Assembly: GCF_018613715.1 (NCBI RefSeq)
Contig: NZ_JAGGPT010000007.1
Coordinates: forward strand, 346,925 to 410,924
Source: Chryseobacterium sp. ISL-6
GTDB lineage: Bacteria > Bacteroidota > Bacteroidia > Flavobacteriales > Weeksellaceae
DNA: 64,000 nucleotides
Direction: 5' to 3'
In this document: positions 8,927 through 21,300 of the stretch, in pieces
How positions within the stretch are numbered: the stretch's first letter is position 1
Layout of the letters: each line of letters starts with the position of its first letter
Notes under the pieces: model-generated
What the model saw: only the letters and a program-made list of their open reading frames with translations
Databases searched by the model: none
Told to the model about the DNA's origin: nothing
Program-made: the position numbers and the translations under genes

Positions 8927-10453
8927 TTAATCTGTTTTTAAAACATCAATCTCCTTTTTAATTGAGATCATGTATAATGTTAATTCTTCTATTTTCTGCA
9001 GTAGTTTGATTTGGAAGTCTCCTACTGAAAGTCCATTATCCATCATCTCTTTTGCAGAAGGAATTTCTGGGAGGTGACTTTTTTCGGAGATGAATTTTTC
9101 AAGATCACCAATCTCCCTTAAATTATAATCGGATGCAAAGACATGATCCGCAGTAGGTGTCGCAGTAATCACTACATCCTTTGCTTCAATTTTACCATAT
9201 AGAGCCATATTACCTGCATCTGATAAAAACAATCTTGGTCCAGATGATCCATCTGTAGAATAATTCCAGAACTGCAATCCATTACCATAACCTCCTGTCA
9301 TATTGTAGATTGCCCATTTATTAGCCGTACCAAATGCTGTTTTGGTTGGATTTTGTAAGAGAAGAGCACCTCCTTCATTACTACTAACTTGTGATGCTAT
9401 AACTCCCTGCACATCTAGTTTCTGCTGTGGATTATCAGTACCGATTCCGACATTTCCATTCGGGATTATTCTCATAAGTTCTGACATCGCAACAGGAGAA
9501 TCCTGGGCAACCTTTTGATAACTGGAAGACAAAAATCGAATACCATCGTTACCAGCAGTTACAGCGGTCTTATAGCTAGGATAAGATCCACTACTTGACA
9601 GCCAGCCAAAAGCTGTTGTATTATCTGCTTTTGCACCATAACTCATATAGGTTTCCGCATTACTTCTTAATGATCCCCAATTATTGACGGAACCATCTTC
9701 ATAACGGATAGAAAACGCATTGACTCCTGTTGTGCCATCAGTATTGCCCACCAAAATATTTCCCCAGACATCTAGTTTAGATCTTGGATTACCTGTTCCA
9801 ATTCCTACATTTCCATCTGTGTTAACCTTCAATCCTATTTTAGCACTTTCAGATGAAAAAAGATTTCCAACCCATAAATCCCATTCATTTGTCATGGGTT
9901 GGCGGTCTACATTCTCAGTAGTATTTCCTCGGTTGTCTAAAACATTCCATGCCTGATTTTTATTAATAGATCTGACTTTAACAACTAACTGCATTTTTTG
10001 TTCTGAAACACCTAGTGTCTTCAGGGCTCTGATTCGAAATTTTGATAGCCCTCCATTAACATCTACGGTAAAGCATACATTTGTACTTCTATCAACATAA
10101 TTATTCTTATTTACAGCCCCACACTCTCTCCAAATATTTTGATTATAATGTGAAGTTGCTGCAATATGAGTAGCCGCTGAAGCAATATTTCCTCTGGTAT
10201 ATGCAATAGATATTTCATAAAACCCTGATGCATTAGCAGCTACAGATTCAAATCCGACAAATTCTATATAATCTCCAATTTGATAGTTCTCAGGGAATTC
10301 AAGCTTAACATTATACTCAGATATTTTTAAATTTCGAATGCTCTCATCATCCAAATGCACATAGCTATCGATCAAATCCCCAAACTGGCTTTCTGTTGGT
10401 CTCTTTCCTACTTTAAAATATTCTTTTAAGGCTGCTATTGTTTTTTTTGCCAT
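8927..10453 (-). CDS. Tail-fibre-like protein, longest MAKK-module paralogue
   Basis: 508 residues, no signal peptide. Residues 1-35 are the shared module (ALKEYFKVGKRPTESQFGD, then LIDSYVHLDD). Two NVGIGTxNPxxKLDV motifs lie at about 215-229 and 334-348. The C-terminus (about 430-508) carries KSHLPEIPSAKEM and GDFQIKLLQKIEELTLYM, nearly the same as in the 485-aa protein, so the two could share a partner or form mixed trimers. The middle domains differ, suggesting diversified binding or display regions on a common scaffold. An 80-bp gap with a hairpin separates it from the 1595-aa gene upstream. Confidence 0.8.
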   Translation of the reverse strand: MAKKTIAALKEYFKVGKRPTESQFGDLIDSYVHLDDESIRNLKISEYNVKLEFPENYQIGDYIEFVGFESVAANASGFYEISIAYTRGNIASAATHIAATSHYNQNIWRECGAVNKNNYVDRSTNVCFTVDVNGGLSKFRIRALKTLGVSEQKMQLVVKVRSINKNQAWNVLDNRGNTTENVDRQPMTNEWDLWVGNLFSSESAKIGLKVNTDGNVGIGTGNPRSKLDVWGNILVGNTDGTTGVNAFSIRYEDGSVNNWGSLRSNAETYMSYGAKADNTTAFGWLSSSGSYPSYKTAVTAGNDGIRFLSSSYQKVAQDSPVAMSELMRIIPNGNVGIGTDNPQQKLDVQGVIASQVSSNEGGALLLQNPTKTAFGTANKWAIYNMTGGYGNGLQFWNYSTDGSSGPRLFLSDAGNMALYGKIEAKDVVITATPTADHVFASDYNLREIGDLEKFISEKSHLPEIPSAKEMMDNGLSVGDFQIKLLQKIEELTLYMISIKKEIDVLKTD

Positions 10454-10471
10454 AATTTTGTTTTTTCATGA

Positions 10472-10506
10472 TCAGTCCCTCCTCCCACATGGTTGGGAGG
10501 AACTGA
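10472..10506 (-). other. Intercistronic hairpin inside the giant-protein operon
   Basis: Within the 80-bp gap, TCCTCCCA (480-487) pairs with TGGGAGGA (494-501) around CATGGT, and outer TCAGT (472-476) pairs with ACTGA (502-506) with a CCC bulge. On the transcribed minus strand it is not followed by a U run, so it is more likely an mRNA-stability, processing or partial-attenuation element than a full terminator. On the plus strand a TTTTT follows it. Confidence 0.55.
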
Positions 10507-10533
10507 CTCATTTTTATTAATTATAATTAAGGG

Positions 10534-13500
10534 TTAGTTAGGGCTAACGATAAATGTTTGCTCGATGATCATTCCATCAGTTCCATCGGAAGAAATTCCA
10601 CCAATGTTTGTTGAAGAATCCGGACTGTACAGGGTAATAATTCTGTCATCCTTACTAAACATACCTGAGGTATTTTCCGCAACAACTTTAAAATGGTAGT
10701 AAATAGGATTCCCGTCTGCATCTTTTACTGTAAGCGGATCCAATCCTATTTTTTCTAATCGCAAGAAAATCGTATGATCATTAATATCAAATATTTCTTT
10801 AGGAATCCAGGCATCAGTATTTGTCTGGGGATCGTTTTCAAAAAGAAATAACTGCACTTTTGAAGTATCATTTGGAACAATATTCATTCTTGCCACTTCT
10901 TTCCAATTCCCTTGATTACTCATTTGATAAAGGTGATATCTACCTTTATAGCATTGTTCATTCCAGCTCAGCAGACCTGAAGTAACCACATTTCCGGTAA
11001 TCGGATTAGATTCAAATTTCAATTCCGGTGATTCTGGTAAAACATTTTCTGTAATAGTTGTAATCATCAATTTTGAGGCTTCAGAAGGTGCATATTCTGT
11101 TACAATTACATCAGATTGATTGTTTCCATTATAATTTGCTTCTGCATATTCTACTTCAGCTTCTACCGTTACACGATAGTACAACGGATCACTGAACGGA
11201 ACTTGAGGTAAATCTGAAAAACCATCTTCTAAAACCCATGTCTCATGATCCAACATTCCTGCCGCTTCAAGGTCAAGTTCTTTAACCAGCTCCATTGTTC
11301 TTACAGAGACAGCATCCTGCATATTAAGAGCACGGTATAGTTTTGCTTTCTTAATATTGTAGATTTTGTTGTACGAATTGATTGTCACTTCCATTTTTGG
11401 TAAAACATTCTGTTCTTTATTTTCCAGAACAGGGATCACACTTTTAATTTCAGGAGTTCGCAATGGGAATGAATTAACCATTCTTACCGGGCCAACAGCA
11501 GGACTTAATTCTCCCTGAACCAATTGAGCGTTGGTTTCCTTTACAGCATAGAAATAAACACTTGTAGAGGCACCATCTAATGTGAAATCGACAAATAGTG
11601 TTTTATTGGTTCCCAAAACTTTCATCATTGGAGCCATATCGAACTCTGGACTGGTGGGATTCAGGAAAGTTCCATTTTTATCTCTAATTGACTGAGCTTT
11701 TGGAATGGGTTGATAAGTTCCTCCTTTAATATGCTGATACAGAATTGGAATCTCTGTAAGAGGAACAAATGAATTCTGAATCGTTTCCCTTACAAAATCA
11801 TAGAATGTTAATTTCCCAAATCTTCCATTTGCATCCGGATGAATAATTTCATGCAGCATATCCTGAATATGATGATACTCCAAGGGGCTAATACTATCGT
11901 TATAGTAGCCGTTATGCTGAACAATGAATTCGTTGATACTTCTAAACAATGCTTTATTATTAGGAATAGGAAAACCATATCCATTATACTCTCTGAACTT
12001 GCTTGTTGAAGGATCAAGTGTCGCATTCGCCAGTTCCAATAATCTGGCATTGAAAAATTCATCATTATTATGGATGCGTATATCTTCTATAGAGTCCGCT
12101 GTTGGAGTAGCATTATACCCTTCTGTATATTCATACAACGAACTTAATAGAATATCATCATTGCTGCGAAGATACATTACACTAAATGGCCTGTGTCCAA
12201 AACTAGTTGTAAACGCATATGATGAACGTCCAAAATAATCTGGTCTTGTAGCATATTTTGCACCCAATGGTTGCTCTGGAGTTTTAGGAGCTTCAATTCT
12301 TCTTCCAAACATCATGGTAGGAATGGAAATTCTCGATTTATAATCATTGTAGGTGAGATCAATGCTCCGAGCCCCGAAAATACTGTACTTTTCCAATACA
12401 TCAGGATCCTGAGGAATTACAAAATCTTTCGTCAGTCGGCATGGTGCATTATAATAAAGGTATGCTCTGTATCCTGGATAGAAATTTACCTCTTCTGTTC
12501 TTGAAAAATTATCCGGCTGTAAAGGATCAGTTGCAAAAGATTCATCCAAAGCAAATAATCTTAAATCTCCGGTTCCTATATTATCAATACGAATTACTTT
12601 AAGTGTTCTCAGTTCCTTTCCCTGCTGACCGGCGACGGAAACACGTACACTTCCTCTATACCATTGTACACTGTCCGCATTGGCAATCATTGAATGTTGA
12701 GGATGGTGACTCAATGTATATCCCGGGAAATTAAGTTCATATAATCCTGAAAAAGGGGCACCATTAGTCTCTGCTCTTTTGATATTGGCATGTTTTTTTA
12801 TTCCTCTGAATTTTCTGAAATAGGTGTTATAGGTTATATCTGGAGCTACTCCTGATTCGACTGTAATTTCTTCAGTATAAATAGGCCAATTGTCTCCAAT
12901 TTTAATTTTCAGAGGGTGTGGATTTGATGTTCCCCAGGTTGTCGTATTTTGCATATTTTCCACAACCATAAAGGATTCATCTACATTGGGTACTACAAAA
13001 TTAGCAGGATCAAAAACCACTGGTGTATTTTGTCCAAAAGCATTTCCAACCTGTTTTTTATAAATATGAAAGATCGGAAAGTCGGGATCGCTACCTGAAA
13101 CGATATTATCAATAATATAATCGTCAGCTCCTACTTTAAAAATACCACCAATATAATTTTGAAACTCTCCGACAGGAATCGTAGGGTTTAAAACCTGTGC
13201 AGGACTTGTAGCCGTAGCTGTACTGCTTAATTGTAACCCTTTTGTTTTAACTACAGAAACCAATGGATTTCCAGAAAGATCCGTTATCGTATCTACTACT
13301 CCAAACACCTGGTTAGGGATTTCAGGGCGATAAAATACTTCTATCTGATCAGCAAATAATTCTTCATTATCAGGTAGCGGATTAAAGGTAGACAGATCTA
13401 CACCATTTATAGCTTTTTGATAAGAAATCATATCTTGTGATGCATCATATTCCATGGTAAGTCTCACCAAAGTTTTATCATTGGCCAAATTCTGTGCATA

Positions 13501-15321
13501 CATATCTTGCTCATTCTGAGAAGTAAGCAATAATGGCAGCTCTTCCTGAATTAAAAAAGCATTAACACTGGAAGGCGGCAATAAAGTATTTGCAGGTCTT
13601 ATCTTTGACTCCACTTGCCATACTTTCTCTGATAATTTTGATCTTGAGAACCAATTGACCCCGTAGGAACCATATACATGTTTTCCTGATCTTGTTTCTT
13701 TATGTACATAAGCTGGATTTCCAAAATCCGGAAGCCCAATAGCTACAGTTTCATTATATGATTCGTTACCATCTGAAAATACATTTCTAAAATTAGGATC
13801 GTTTGGTAATTCAGGAAGCCTCCATTCTGTTTCATCACTTGATCTATATTCGATACCCACATGAACAGGATAGGTAAACTTAGACATATCAAATTCCTGA
13901 TTGGTATAATAAAATGGACTGTCAGCAGGTTCATCCGGAGTCATTTCTTCCGTCATTAAGCTTAAATATCTTCCCGTACCATCATGGGTATATCCATCAG
14001 AATCAGTAAGACCGCTCATTGTAGTTCCTGCAGTAGGATCGGCTGATACCATTCCTGGAACCGGTTCTTTTAAAATAACCGGTAAACACAAACGTTGATC
14101 ATCCAATGATGTAGGTAATGTAATCGAAATATGATTAAGCTCATTAGCGCCCTGCCCGTTGCCTAAATCTGCAAGCGTAACATAATAAGCGGCATAGATA
14201 TATTGATCGTTATTATAAATCTGATCGCTCATATCCAGGCATCCCAAGCCTAACATTCTTGCAGTATGATAATCAAGCCCCGCCATTTGAAGATTATTAA
14301 AGTGAGAAAACTCCAAAGGGTTAGGATCACTCTGATCATCATTCAGGTAGTAATAATCAAGAGCTAAAGGGTTAGCAGCATTATTACTTAGTTCCAGATA
14401 TCTCTTAACAGAATGTTTAATCGTATTTTCAGGATCATCCAATTCATTCCATCTTCTCTGATAATTTTTGATATTTACAAATTCATTATCATTATATCTT
14501 GGCCAGACAGCATGTATAGGATGATGATCCGGATCCGGATCCAGTCTGTATTTTAGTACTTCATCATCATCCAAGGAAAGTCCAAACTTTCCAATTTCTT
14601 CCCAATTACTCTTAAAGACCACATCTTCATAAAATTCAAAATCAACTTTTGTAATAATTGTATTGGTAGGTAAAAATCGAACACTTCTTCCATTTTCAGC
14701 AAATATTTTTTCCGAAAAATCGACAATATTCTTTCTGAATGTAACATTCTTTGGTAATCCCAATAGGTCAGTTTCTACAGAGAGAATTTCTGTTTTTGCT
14801 TTCCCATCTGATTGTGGAGTAAGTTGCGTAGAGAAAAATAATTTTTCTCTACATTCAACTTCAATGATATTACTTCCATACTGTTCCAAAAACTCTTGTG
14901 GATTTGAAAATGGATCGACTGTATTTCTTACTTCGTGATATTTACTGATATTTCGGAAATACACATAAAACATTCCCACTTCACGACCCCCATACAACCA
15001 TAGACCTTCTGAGTCAACGACTGTTGTGGGAGAGTCTGTAAGGTAAAGACTTCTGACTTGAGGATTGTAAGACGTTCTGAATATTCTTACGAAATCATCC
15101 TCTTTATTAAAACCTTTTGGAACACCTGAATAGTTACCTCCTTTTGGCAGGTGTTCTGCAGCTGGACCTTTCAGTGTCCATCTTAAATGAATTCCCGGAG
15201 TACTGTCTTCTCCCTTGGATCCGGCAGCTTGCACATATAGACAATTCGATTGTAAAAGAACATTAGTAGTAGGAAGTGATCCTGCAGCCCTATTTGTATT
15301 ATTATTTATATTGAAAGACAT
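10534..15321 (-). CDS. Giant 1595-aa protein of unknown function (HLRW type)
   Basis: 1595 residues with no signal peptide or membrane segment. The N-terminus carries GIHLRW (43-48) and HLPKGGNY (57-64), a pattern I recall from other large uncharacterised Bacteroidetes proteins but cannot verify. The body is beta-rich and aromatic. Towards the C-terminus (about 1290-1540) two stretches look like fibronectin-III-type domains (DPLYYRVTVEAEVEY; YKGRYHLYQMSNQGNWKEVA). No catalytic motif is evident. The start is 3 bp after the stop of the 2279-aa gene, implying translational coupling and a stoichiometric partnership. It may be a structural or scaffold protein; this is inference. Confidence 0.75.
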   Translation of the reverse strand: MSFNINNNTNRAAGSLPTTNVLLQSNCLYVQAAGSKGEDSTPGIHLRWTLKGPAAEHLPKGGNYSGVPKGFNKEDDFVRIFRTSYNPQVRSLYLTDSPTTVVDSEGLWLYGGREVGMFYVYFRNISKYHEVRNTVDPFSNPQEFLEQYGSNIIEVECREKLFFSTQLTPQSDGKAKTEILSVETDLLGLPKNVTFRKNIVDFSEKIFAENGRSVRFLPTNTIITKVDFEFYEDVVFKSNWEEIGKFGLSLDDDEVLKYRLDPDPDHHPIHAVWPRYNDNEFVNIKNYQRRWNELDDPENTIKHSVKRYLELSNNAANPLALDYYYLNDDQSDPNPLEFSHFNNLQMAGLDYHTARMLGLGCLDMSDQIYNNDQYIYAAYYVTLADLGNGQGANELNHISITLPTSLDDQRLCLPVILKEPVPGMVSADPTAGTTMSGLTDSDGYTHDGTGRYLSLMTEEMTPDEPADSPFYYTNQEFDMSKFTYPVHVGIEYRSSDETEWRLPELPNDPNFRNVFSDGNESYNETVAIGLPDFGNPAYVHKETRSGKHVYGSYGVNWFSRSKLSEKVWQVESKIRPANTLLPPSSVNAFLIQEELPLLLTSQNEQDMYAQNLANDKTLVRLTMEYDASQDMISYQKAINGVDLSTFNPLPDNEELFADQIEVFYRPEIPNQVFGVVDTITDLSGNPLVSVVKTKGLQLSSTATATSPAQVLNPTIPVGEFQNYIGGIFKVGADDYIIDNIVSGSDPDFPIFHIYKKQVGNAFGQNTPVVFDPANFVVPNVDESFMVVENMQNTTTWGTSNPHPLKIKIGDNWPIYTEEITVESGVAPDITYNTYFRKFRGIKKHANIKRAETNGAPFSGLYELNFPGYTLSHHPQHSMIANADSVQWYRGSVRVSVAGQQGKELRTLKVIRIDNIGTGDLRLFALDESFATDPLQPDNFSRTEEVNFYPGYRAYLYYNAPCRLTKDFVIPQDPDVLEKYSIFGARSIDLTYNDYKSRISIPTMMFGRRIEAPKTPEQPLGAKYATRPDYFGRSSYAFTTSFGHRPFSVMYLRSNDDILLSSLYEYTEGYNATPTADSIEDIRIHNNDEFFNARLLELANATLDPSTSKFREYNGYGFPIPNNKALFRSINEFIVQHNGYYNDSISPLEYHHIQDMLHEIIHPDANGRFGKLTFYDFVRETIQNSFVPLTEIPILYQHIKGGTYQPIPKAQSIRDKNGTFLNPTSPEFDMAPMMKVLGTNKTLFVDFTLDGASTSVYFYAVKETNAQLVQGELSPAVGPVRMVNSFPLRTPEIKSVIPVLENKEQNVLPKMEVTINSYNKIYNIKKAKLYRALNMQDAVSVRTMELVKELDLEAAGMLDHETWVLEDGFSDLPQVPFSDPLYYRVTVEAEVEYAEANYNGNNQSDVIVTEYAPSEASKLMITTITENVLPESPELKFESNPITGNVVTSGLLSWNEQCYKGRYHLYQMSNQGNWKEVARMNIVPNDTSKVQLFLFENDPQTNTDAWIPKEIFDINDHTIFLRLEKIGLDPLTVKDADGNPIYYHFKVVAENTSGMFSKDDRIITLYSPDSSTNIGGISSDGTDGMIIEQTFIVSPN

Positions 15322-15323
15322 GT

Positions 15324-18300
15324 TTATTCGTTTATTTTAATATTTTTAGCAACAATTGTTTTGGAAATGTCATATTTATCCCCGTTCCAAACTTTATAAA
15401 TGAATTGGAAATTCATTTCATTTTCTACAATAGAATTCCCCGTATTCATGATAAGAGCCTGGGCGTAATCTTTTGAATAGATCATACTGTAATTACTATC
15501 TGGAAGAAGTTTTCCTGAACTATTCGGTTTTACGACTTCAATCATTCCTTGGTTTTTCGGATCATTAAGATCTACTGTTGATCCTTTTACCCTATTAATA
15601 TTTTCAATTGGAATCTTAGGATGATTGAACGGCTCTGGATTTCTCACAAGAATGGCAATAACTTTTCCTGTTGCCGGATCAATAATTTTATTAAATTCAG
15701 TAGTAGGAGCATCTTCCTGTGGAGTAACCCCAAACAATCCCTGAACAATCCTGTCAAACGGATGTTGATATTGCATTGCAATTGCCTGACTTAAAGGATT
15801 CGTACATACATTTTTCGGATCGGTATTAATGATATCCCAGGCAGCATTAATCTTATCTGCAGTCAAAGATTTTTCAATACTGTAAACAGCTGGTTTCTTT
15901 TTATCAAGCCCATTTTCATCCTTATAATCAATAAGATAACTGCTTACCTGCGCTTCAAAATCCTTATATCGAGAAGTCTGGAAAACAAACTTGTGAACTT
16001 CTTTAGCATAATCCTGCTTAATTTGTTCTGTTATATTAGCAAGATCAATTGTGTCGGTTCCCCAATAGAAATTCAGAACCTGAGCTGTATAAAGTTTTTG
16101 AGGCTTTAATTTCTTAGGAGTTGCAATTCGGTAGGTAGATTTTGGCTTAACCATTGTTATAATTCCTGTACAGTTAACTCCACTGTTTAGCAAATTAAAA
16201 TACTGATTCATCACAGGAGGAATTGCTGGGTTATCATCATTTGCCCATTCTTCAAACGTTTGAGGAATATCAACCGGTGAAGTGACAATATCCTGATAAG
16301 TAGCATCTAAAATCGGCGGATTTATGATCGAAATTCCTTCTACAGGATCTTTGATAATGATTTTCATAGCACCACCTAACTTTTCCATATCCCCATATTT
16401 CTCCCATCCGCCTAATAGTTTAGAAACATAACTTGATGTAAAGTATAAGGATATTTTTGTCGTTTCATCATCATAGAACAGCGGTTTTGCGCTAACTATA
16501 TTTCCGTCTGCATTTGGATAAGAACGTTGATAGTCAATATAAGCTCTTAATGAGGTGTGAGGATATTGATCAGGATGCGGAGTCTGATGATCTATAACAG
16601 TTCCATTGGTATCACGGATTTCCCCGGTAGTATCTTCTAAAATAACATCAGCACCATTCTGATCTTTAAGTTTAATTTCACCATAAGTAGCATCTTTATC
16701 TAAATGGAAGAATCCCAGAGGTCCACCCGTACGGAATGTATAAGCATAACTGTATTCTTTAGCATTCAATCCATTATCAACAGTATCTTTTAGCTTAAAC
16801 CTTACATAGTAAGACGTATCAGGTCTCCAGATCGGCTGAACTGATTTTGTAAGGGCAGTAACTGCAGCCTGAGCATCCTGAGTAATAGCGTCCTGAGTAG
16901 GAATATCTACATTATAAGCATAATCTTCTACAGACATCCATTTAATCTCATGAAACAATGTAAAGCATTTCTTCTGATCAACACAATTCCCTAGATCTTT
17001 TAAAATTGAAATAATCTCTCTACAAGCATTATCAAATAATGTTTTAAAGAAAGAGTAATCATTCCAACCCCCTTTAATAATAGTCTCAATCGTTACGATC
17101 TGTCTTCTTAAAATCTCATTAAGATACTCGTATCCCGGATTTTCTTTGATAAATATATAGTACGCATTCAACAATGGAGAATTGCTCACTACAGGATCAG
17201 CGCTAAATTCACCAAATTCCTGAGCAGAAAGATTAGTAGCTAAATTGCATAACTTCTGATCTACACAAAGATTCATCCTTTGTAACAGATTATTGATCTG
17301 TTTTAATTTGGTCTTTAAAATCTCAAAACGAGCTATGATCTCAGGATTATTATCCGGATTACCATTGATATATTCTTTTAAATCCAATAAGTACTTATTG
17401 TATTGTTCTACGTTTATGATCAGTAGATCTGATGGAATACCCGATGATTGTAGAATATCTAAAATATAATCATATGTTCCTGATTCTATATTTTCATTGA
17501 TCATTCGAACATAGTTATACTCTTTAACTCCAGGAGAAGGGTTTTTCCTATCAAAAGGCAAGATGAAATTATTGTTGTAATATTTTACCAGTTCAGGATA
17601 TATCTTACAAACAATTTCGTACTTCTCTTTTCTTGTTCCTTCACATCCTTGTGATTGTAATTGAGCCAGTTGATATTCAAGTTCAGCATATAATGCAGGA
17701 TCACTTGGTAGCACTGGATCTACTATTCCACCATTATCCAAGGCAATCTGATATCCCTGATCCATTAATACCGCCATCTGTTGCAAAACAAGATCAATCT
17801 GTGCATTGTCTGTCACATCAGGAGTAATAACAATTTTTGTAATACCATTCGTAGGTATGTTATCAGGAGAAATCGGATTTTGAAGTTCATCCTTAGAATA
17901 ATATTTATCCTGTACATCATATTGTACTACGGACTGTGTATTCGTAAGATCAACAAGCGGACTGTAATAAGCTACCGTTACCCCTGTACTGTAGGTACTT
18001 AATTTCAATGAAACCTCTTTCGACGGATTTGGCAACATAATCGTAAGCGAAGAATGGTTCTTAAACAGTAATGATTGGTTAAAACCATATAGGTTTATTT
18101 CATCAGAAACCTGAGCATGATCTCCCTGCATTACAGGATTTCCATTTGAATCTACTGTATATTGAACATCACCCGATATTTGATAAGAAGCTCCTTCACT
18201 TTGGAAGAAATTAGACGTTGAAGCATAATAAAGCGTATTCAACGGCTTTTCTAAGAAATCAGAAACTGAGCTTTCAATATGTTGTCCTTCACAGAATAAT

Positions 18301-21300
18301 GTAGAAGCCAAAACTCCATATTGTTCCGGAATAAACCATCCGGGATTTCCCTGTTCAGTATAAGAGAATGGAGTCATTCCCAATAATCTGATTGCATTAT
18401 ATTGATTATCTTTTTTCTGCCACTGTCCTACTTTCAGGTTATTTAACTCTGGATTATTTGGTTCCATCGCTTTAAAAGGATCATAAGGTACCCAGCCTGA
18501 AGTCCCATCGTTACCTAAGATTTCAATTTTCTCTAATGAATACTGATGCTTTACCTGTCTTAGTTCCAGACCTTTCATTACTTTATCAGGTGGAATAAGA
18601 TCTACTGAATTACCTGCAGCACTGGTATAGCCCCCGATAACACTGTTTGTAACAGTGTTTGGACGTAATCCTTTTGTTGTTTTGATATCAATATAGGTAT
18701 CCAAAGGCACTACATTCTTAATCGAATTAAAGGCTGGTATTGTATCCGGACTTACCTGTTGTAGATCAAACGTCTCATTCGTCAACATACTCACTCCTTT
18801 TACAAGACTATCCGTCTGATCCTGAATTTCTGTAAACGGATTCACAGGATCTCTTTCCACTGTTTTATTGAATTCCCATTTAAGCTCAACTTTAACACTG
18901 AAACTGATTTTAAAGAACAGGATCTTTAATTTAAATGCAACACTAAATGCACCATAAATTAAGAATGGCTTCGGTGATTCTACGGCGAGAAGGATTGTAA
19001 CCGCTGCATAAATACGGATGATCTTCACATCAATATCAATCGCTAATCCTGCTTCGAAATAAGCACCCATCTGAGGTTTTTGGAAACTGATCTTTCCTCC
19101 AAGTTCAAGGTAAGCAAGTACAAAGATCTTAACCGGACCGAATTTTCTGTCGAATCTGAATTCTCCTCTAGCTCCCGCTTCAATTCCTTTTCCGGAAATC
19201 ATTAAGAATGCCTTCAGAGTAAATAGATCTTTCAATAGTTTCGCCTGAATCGGATTTTGTTTTGTTCCGAAATTAATGTACCAGGCTGAAGGATTATTAA
19301 AGAAGAAACCAGCCTGAATTTCTGCGTACAATTTGATGATATCACCTGATTCTTCAGGGAATTTATAATCCGCTCCGAATCCGAACTCCAATGAATTGTC
19401 TCCAAAAATAAAGAAAGCAAAGAATGGTGGATCGTCCTGGTAAGTCACCCTACTGGAAAGAAGTTTCATTCTCGCATCCACCATAACCATGGATGGAAGT
19501 GATAATAATAACATGGCGTTAGCAGAAATAATATTTCCGTTAGCCATCGTATCTCCAAGCAATGCTCCTACTCCTAAAGAGAATGGAAAGCTATATTGTT
19601 CTGTCTGATCCGGGCGACTGAATTTTTTAACCCCAACTCCCCTAGCTGGAGCCGTGTAATATTCATACCAGGTATTCTCAGAAGTCATATTGATTGCTTT
19701 CTTTTCTGCAACATACCGGTAACCAAGCAAACCACGGAAACCATAGATGGATACAGGTCCTAACGCAATCGGGTTCGGAAGCTCAATATTGGCATCGATC
19801 AGAAATGCAGGATATTTCGGCGCTAAACGCATATCTACTCCACCTGTAATTCGGGGGTTTTTCACCTTAAGGCTCACTCCCCCCTGATATTCCTGGAATT
19901 CCCCAGGCTCAGGAATAGACAACCAACCTTTGATTGAAACCGTCGGATCACTAGAATTAGCCGGAATCACCATATCCACGTGGATCGTTTGGATATGAAG
20001 ATATGAATCATGCAGTTTATTTTGAGTCACATCATCATCAATTGTATAGTAGTACTTAATTCCGTCTCCACGGGCATCAATTCCTGCAACTCCAATACTT
20101 ACTCCACCATCGAAACCGAAGTAGTTGTATTTACGGGTTACTCCATTTTTCACTCTTTCATGAGAGCCAAAGTGAATTGCTGTTACGGAAACCTCTACAG
20201 GACCAATTGGAATTTTAATCGGTTTTGGAAGCGTCATATTCCCTCCATTCACTCTGAAATCAATACTACCATCGCTATAAATTCGTAAGGTAGAAATACT
20301 TAAAGTCTGACCTTTTAGCAACTCTCCGAATGTTCCTAAAAACTCTACATCTGCGGATGCTCCAATAAAAAACTTGCCATCCTCTTTCCCCAGTTCAACT
20401 GAGCTTAAATGCAACTTAAATACATTCCCTAGCTGTATAGGAAAAGGAGGTATAGTAGAGGCTGATAGACGAAAATCTCCGTCTGCTTCAATATGTCCGT
20501 CAACTTCAATTTGTACTTCCTGACCTCCGAAAACAGGTACATCATCAGGGTATTTGAATTTAGGAATTCTTAAACCACCCTTTATATTGGAAGACACAAT
20601 TGAGTTCTGGTTTAATGTAACATCAAATGATTTGAAACCTACTTGGAATCCGTTTTCCCCTCCAAGTCTTTTCCAAAGCATATCACTGTTTCCTCTCAAA
20701 GTAGACAGGTAATTTTGGTAGTTCTCTGCCTTATCAAAAAATAAAGGATCAGTTTGTCCTAGTGGCGTTAAAGATAATGGAAAGTGGAAAGGGAATGGTG
20801 CATCTGAAGAAGCATTCATATCTCCTAAAACATCCTTAAGCTTTTGGTAATCATCGATGACAACTTTAACAATTTCTCCTTGTGTATTCTTATCATATAC
20901 AAGGATTGGATAATTAAATACAAACTTATCATTATAGTACTCAAAGCTTGTTCCCTGACTAGCCACCGGAACAGATTCTAACATAATCGTTCCTGAAACT
21001 CCACCTGTTCCTACTAGTAAATCATATCCTCCCAACCTTAGTGTTGTGGTTGAAGTAGTTGGGGGGTTACTTTCATCATAGAACCACTTTGGTGGTAATG
21101 TTATTGAAATAGCCCTTGCGTAAACTCCTGTAAAATCTGGAGAATATCCATATGCGTCAGCTTCAGGGATATTTTTTGTTTTACTTAGATCCAATTTTAA
21201 GCTCTCAAGCTGAACTAATAAACCTGTATTCCCAATTTCAGAATAAGGATTACTTAATGTTCCTGCAATATCTAAATCATATCCTACTCCAGAAATAGTG

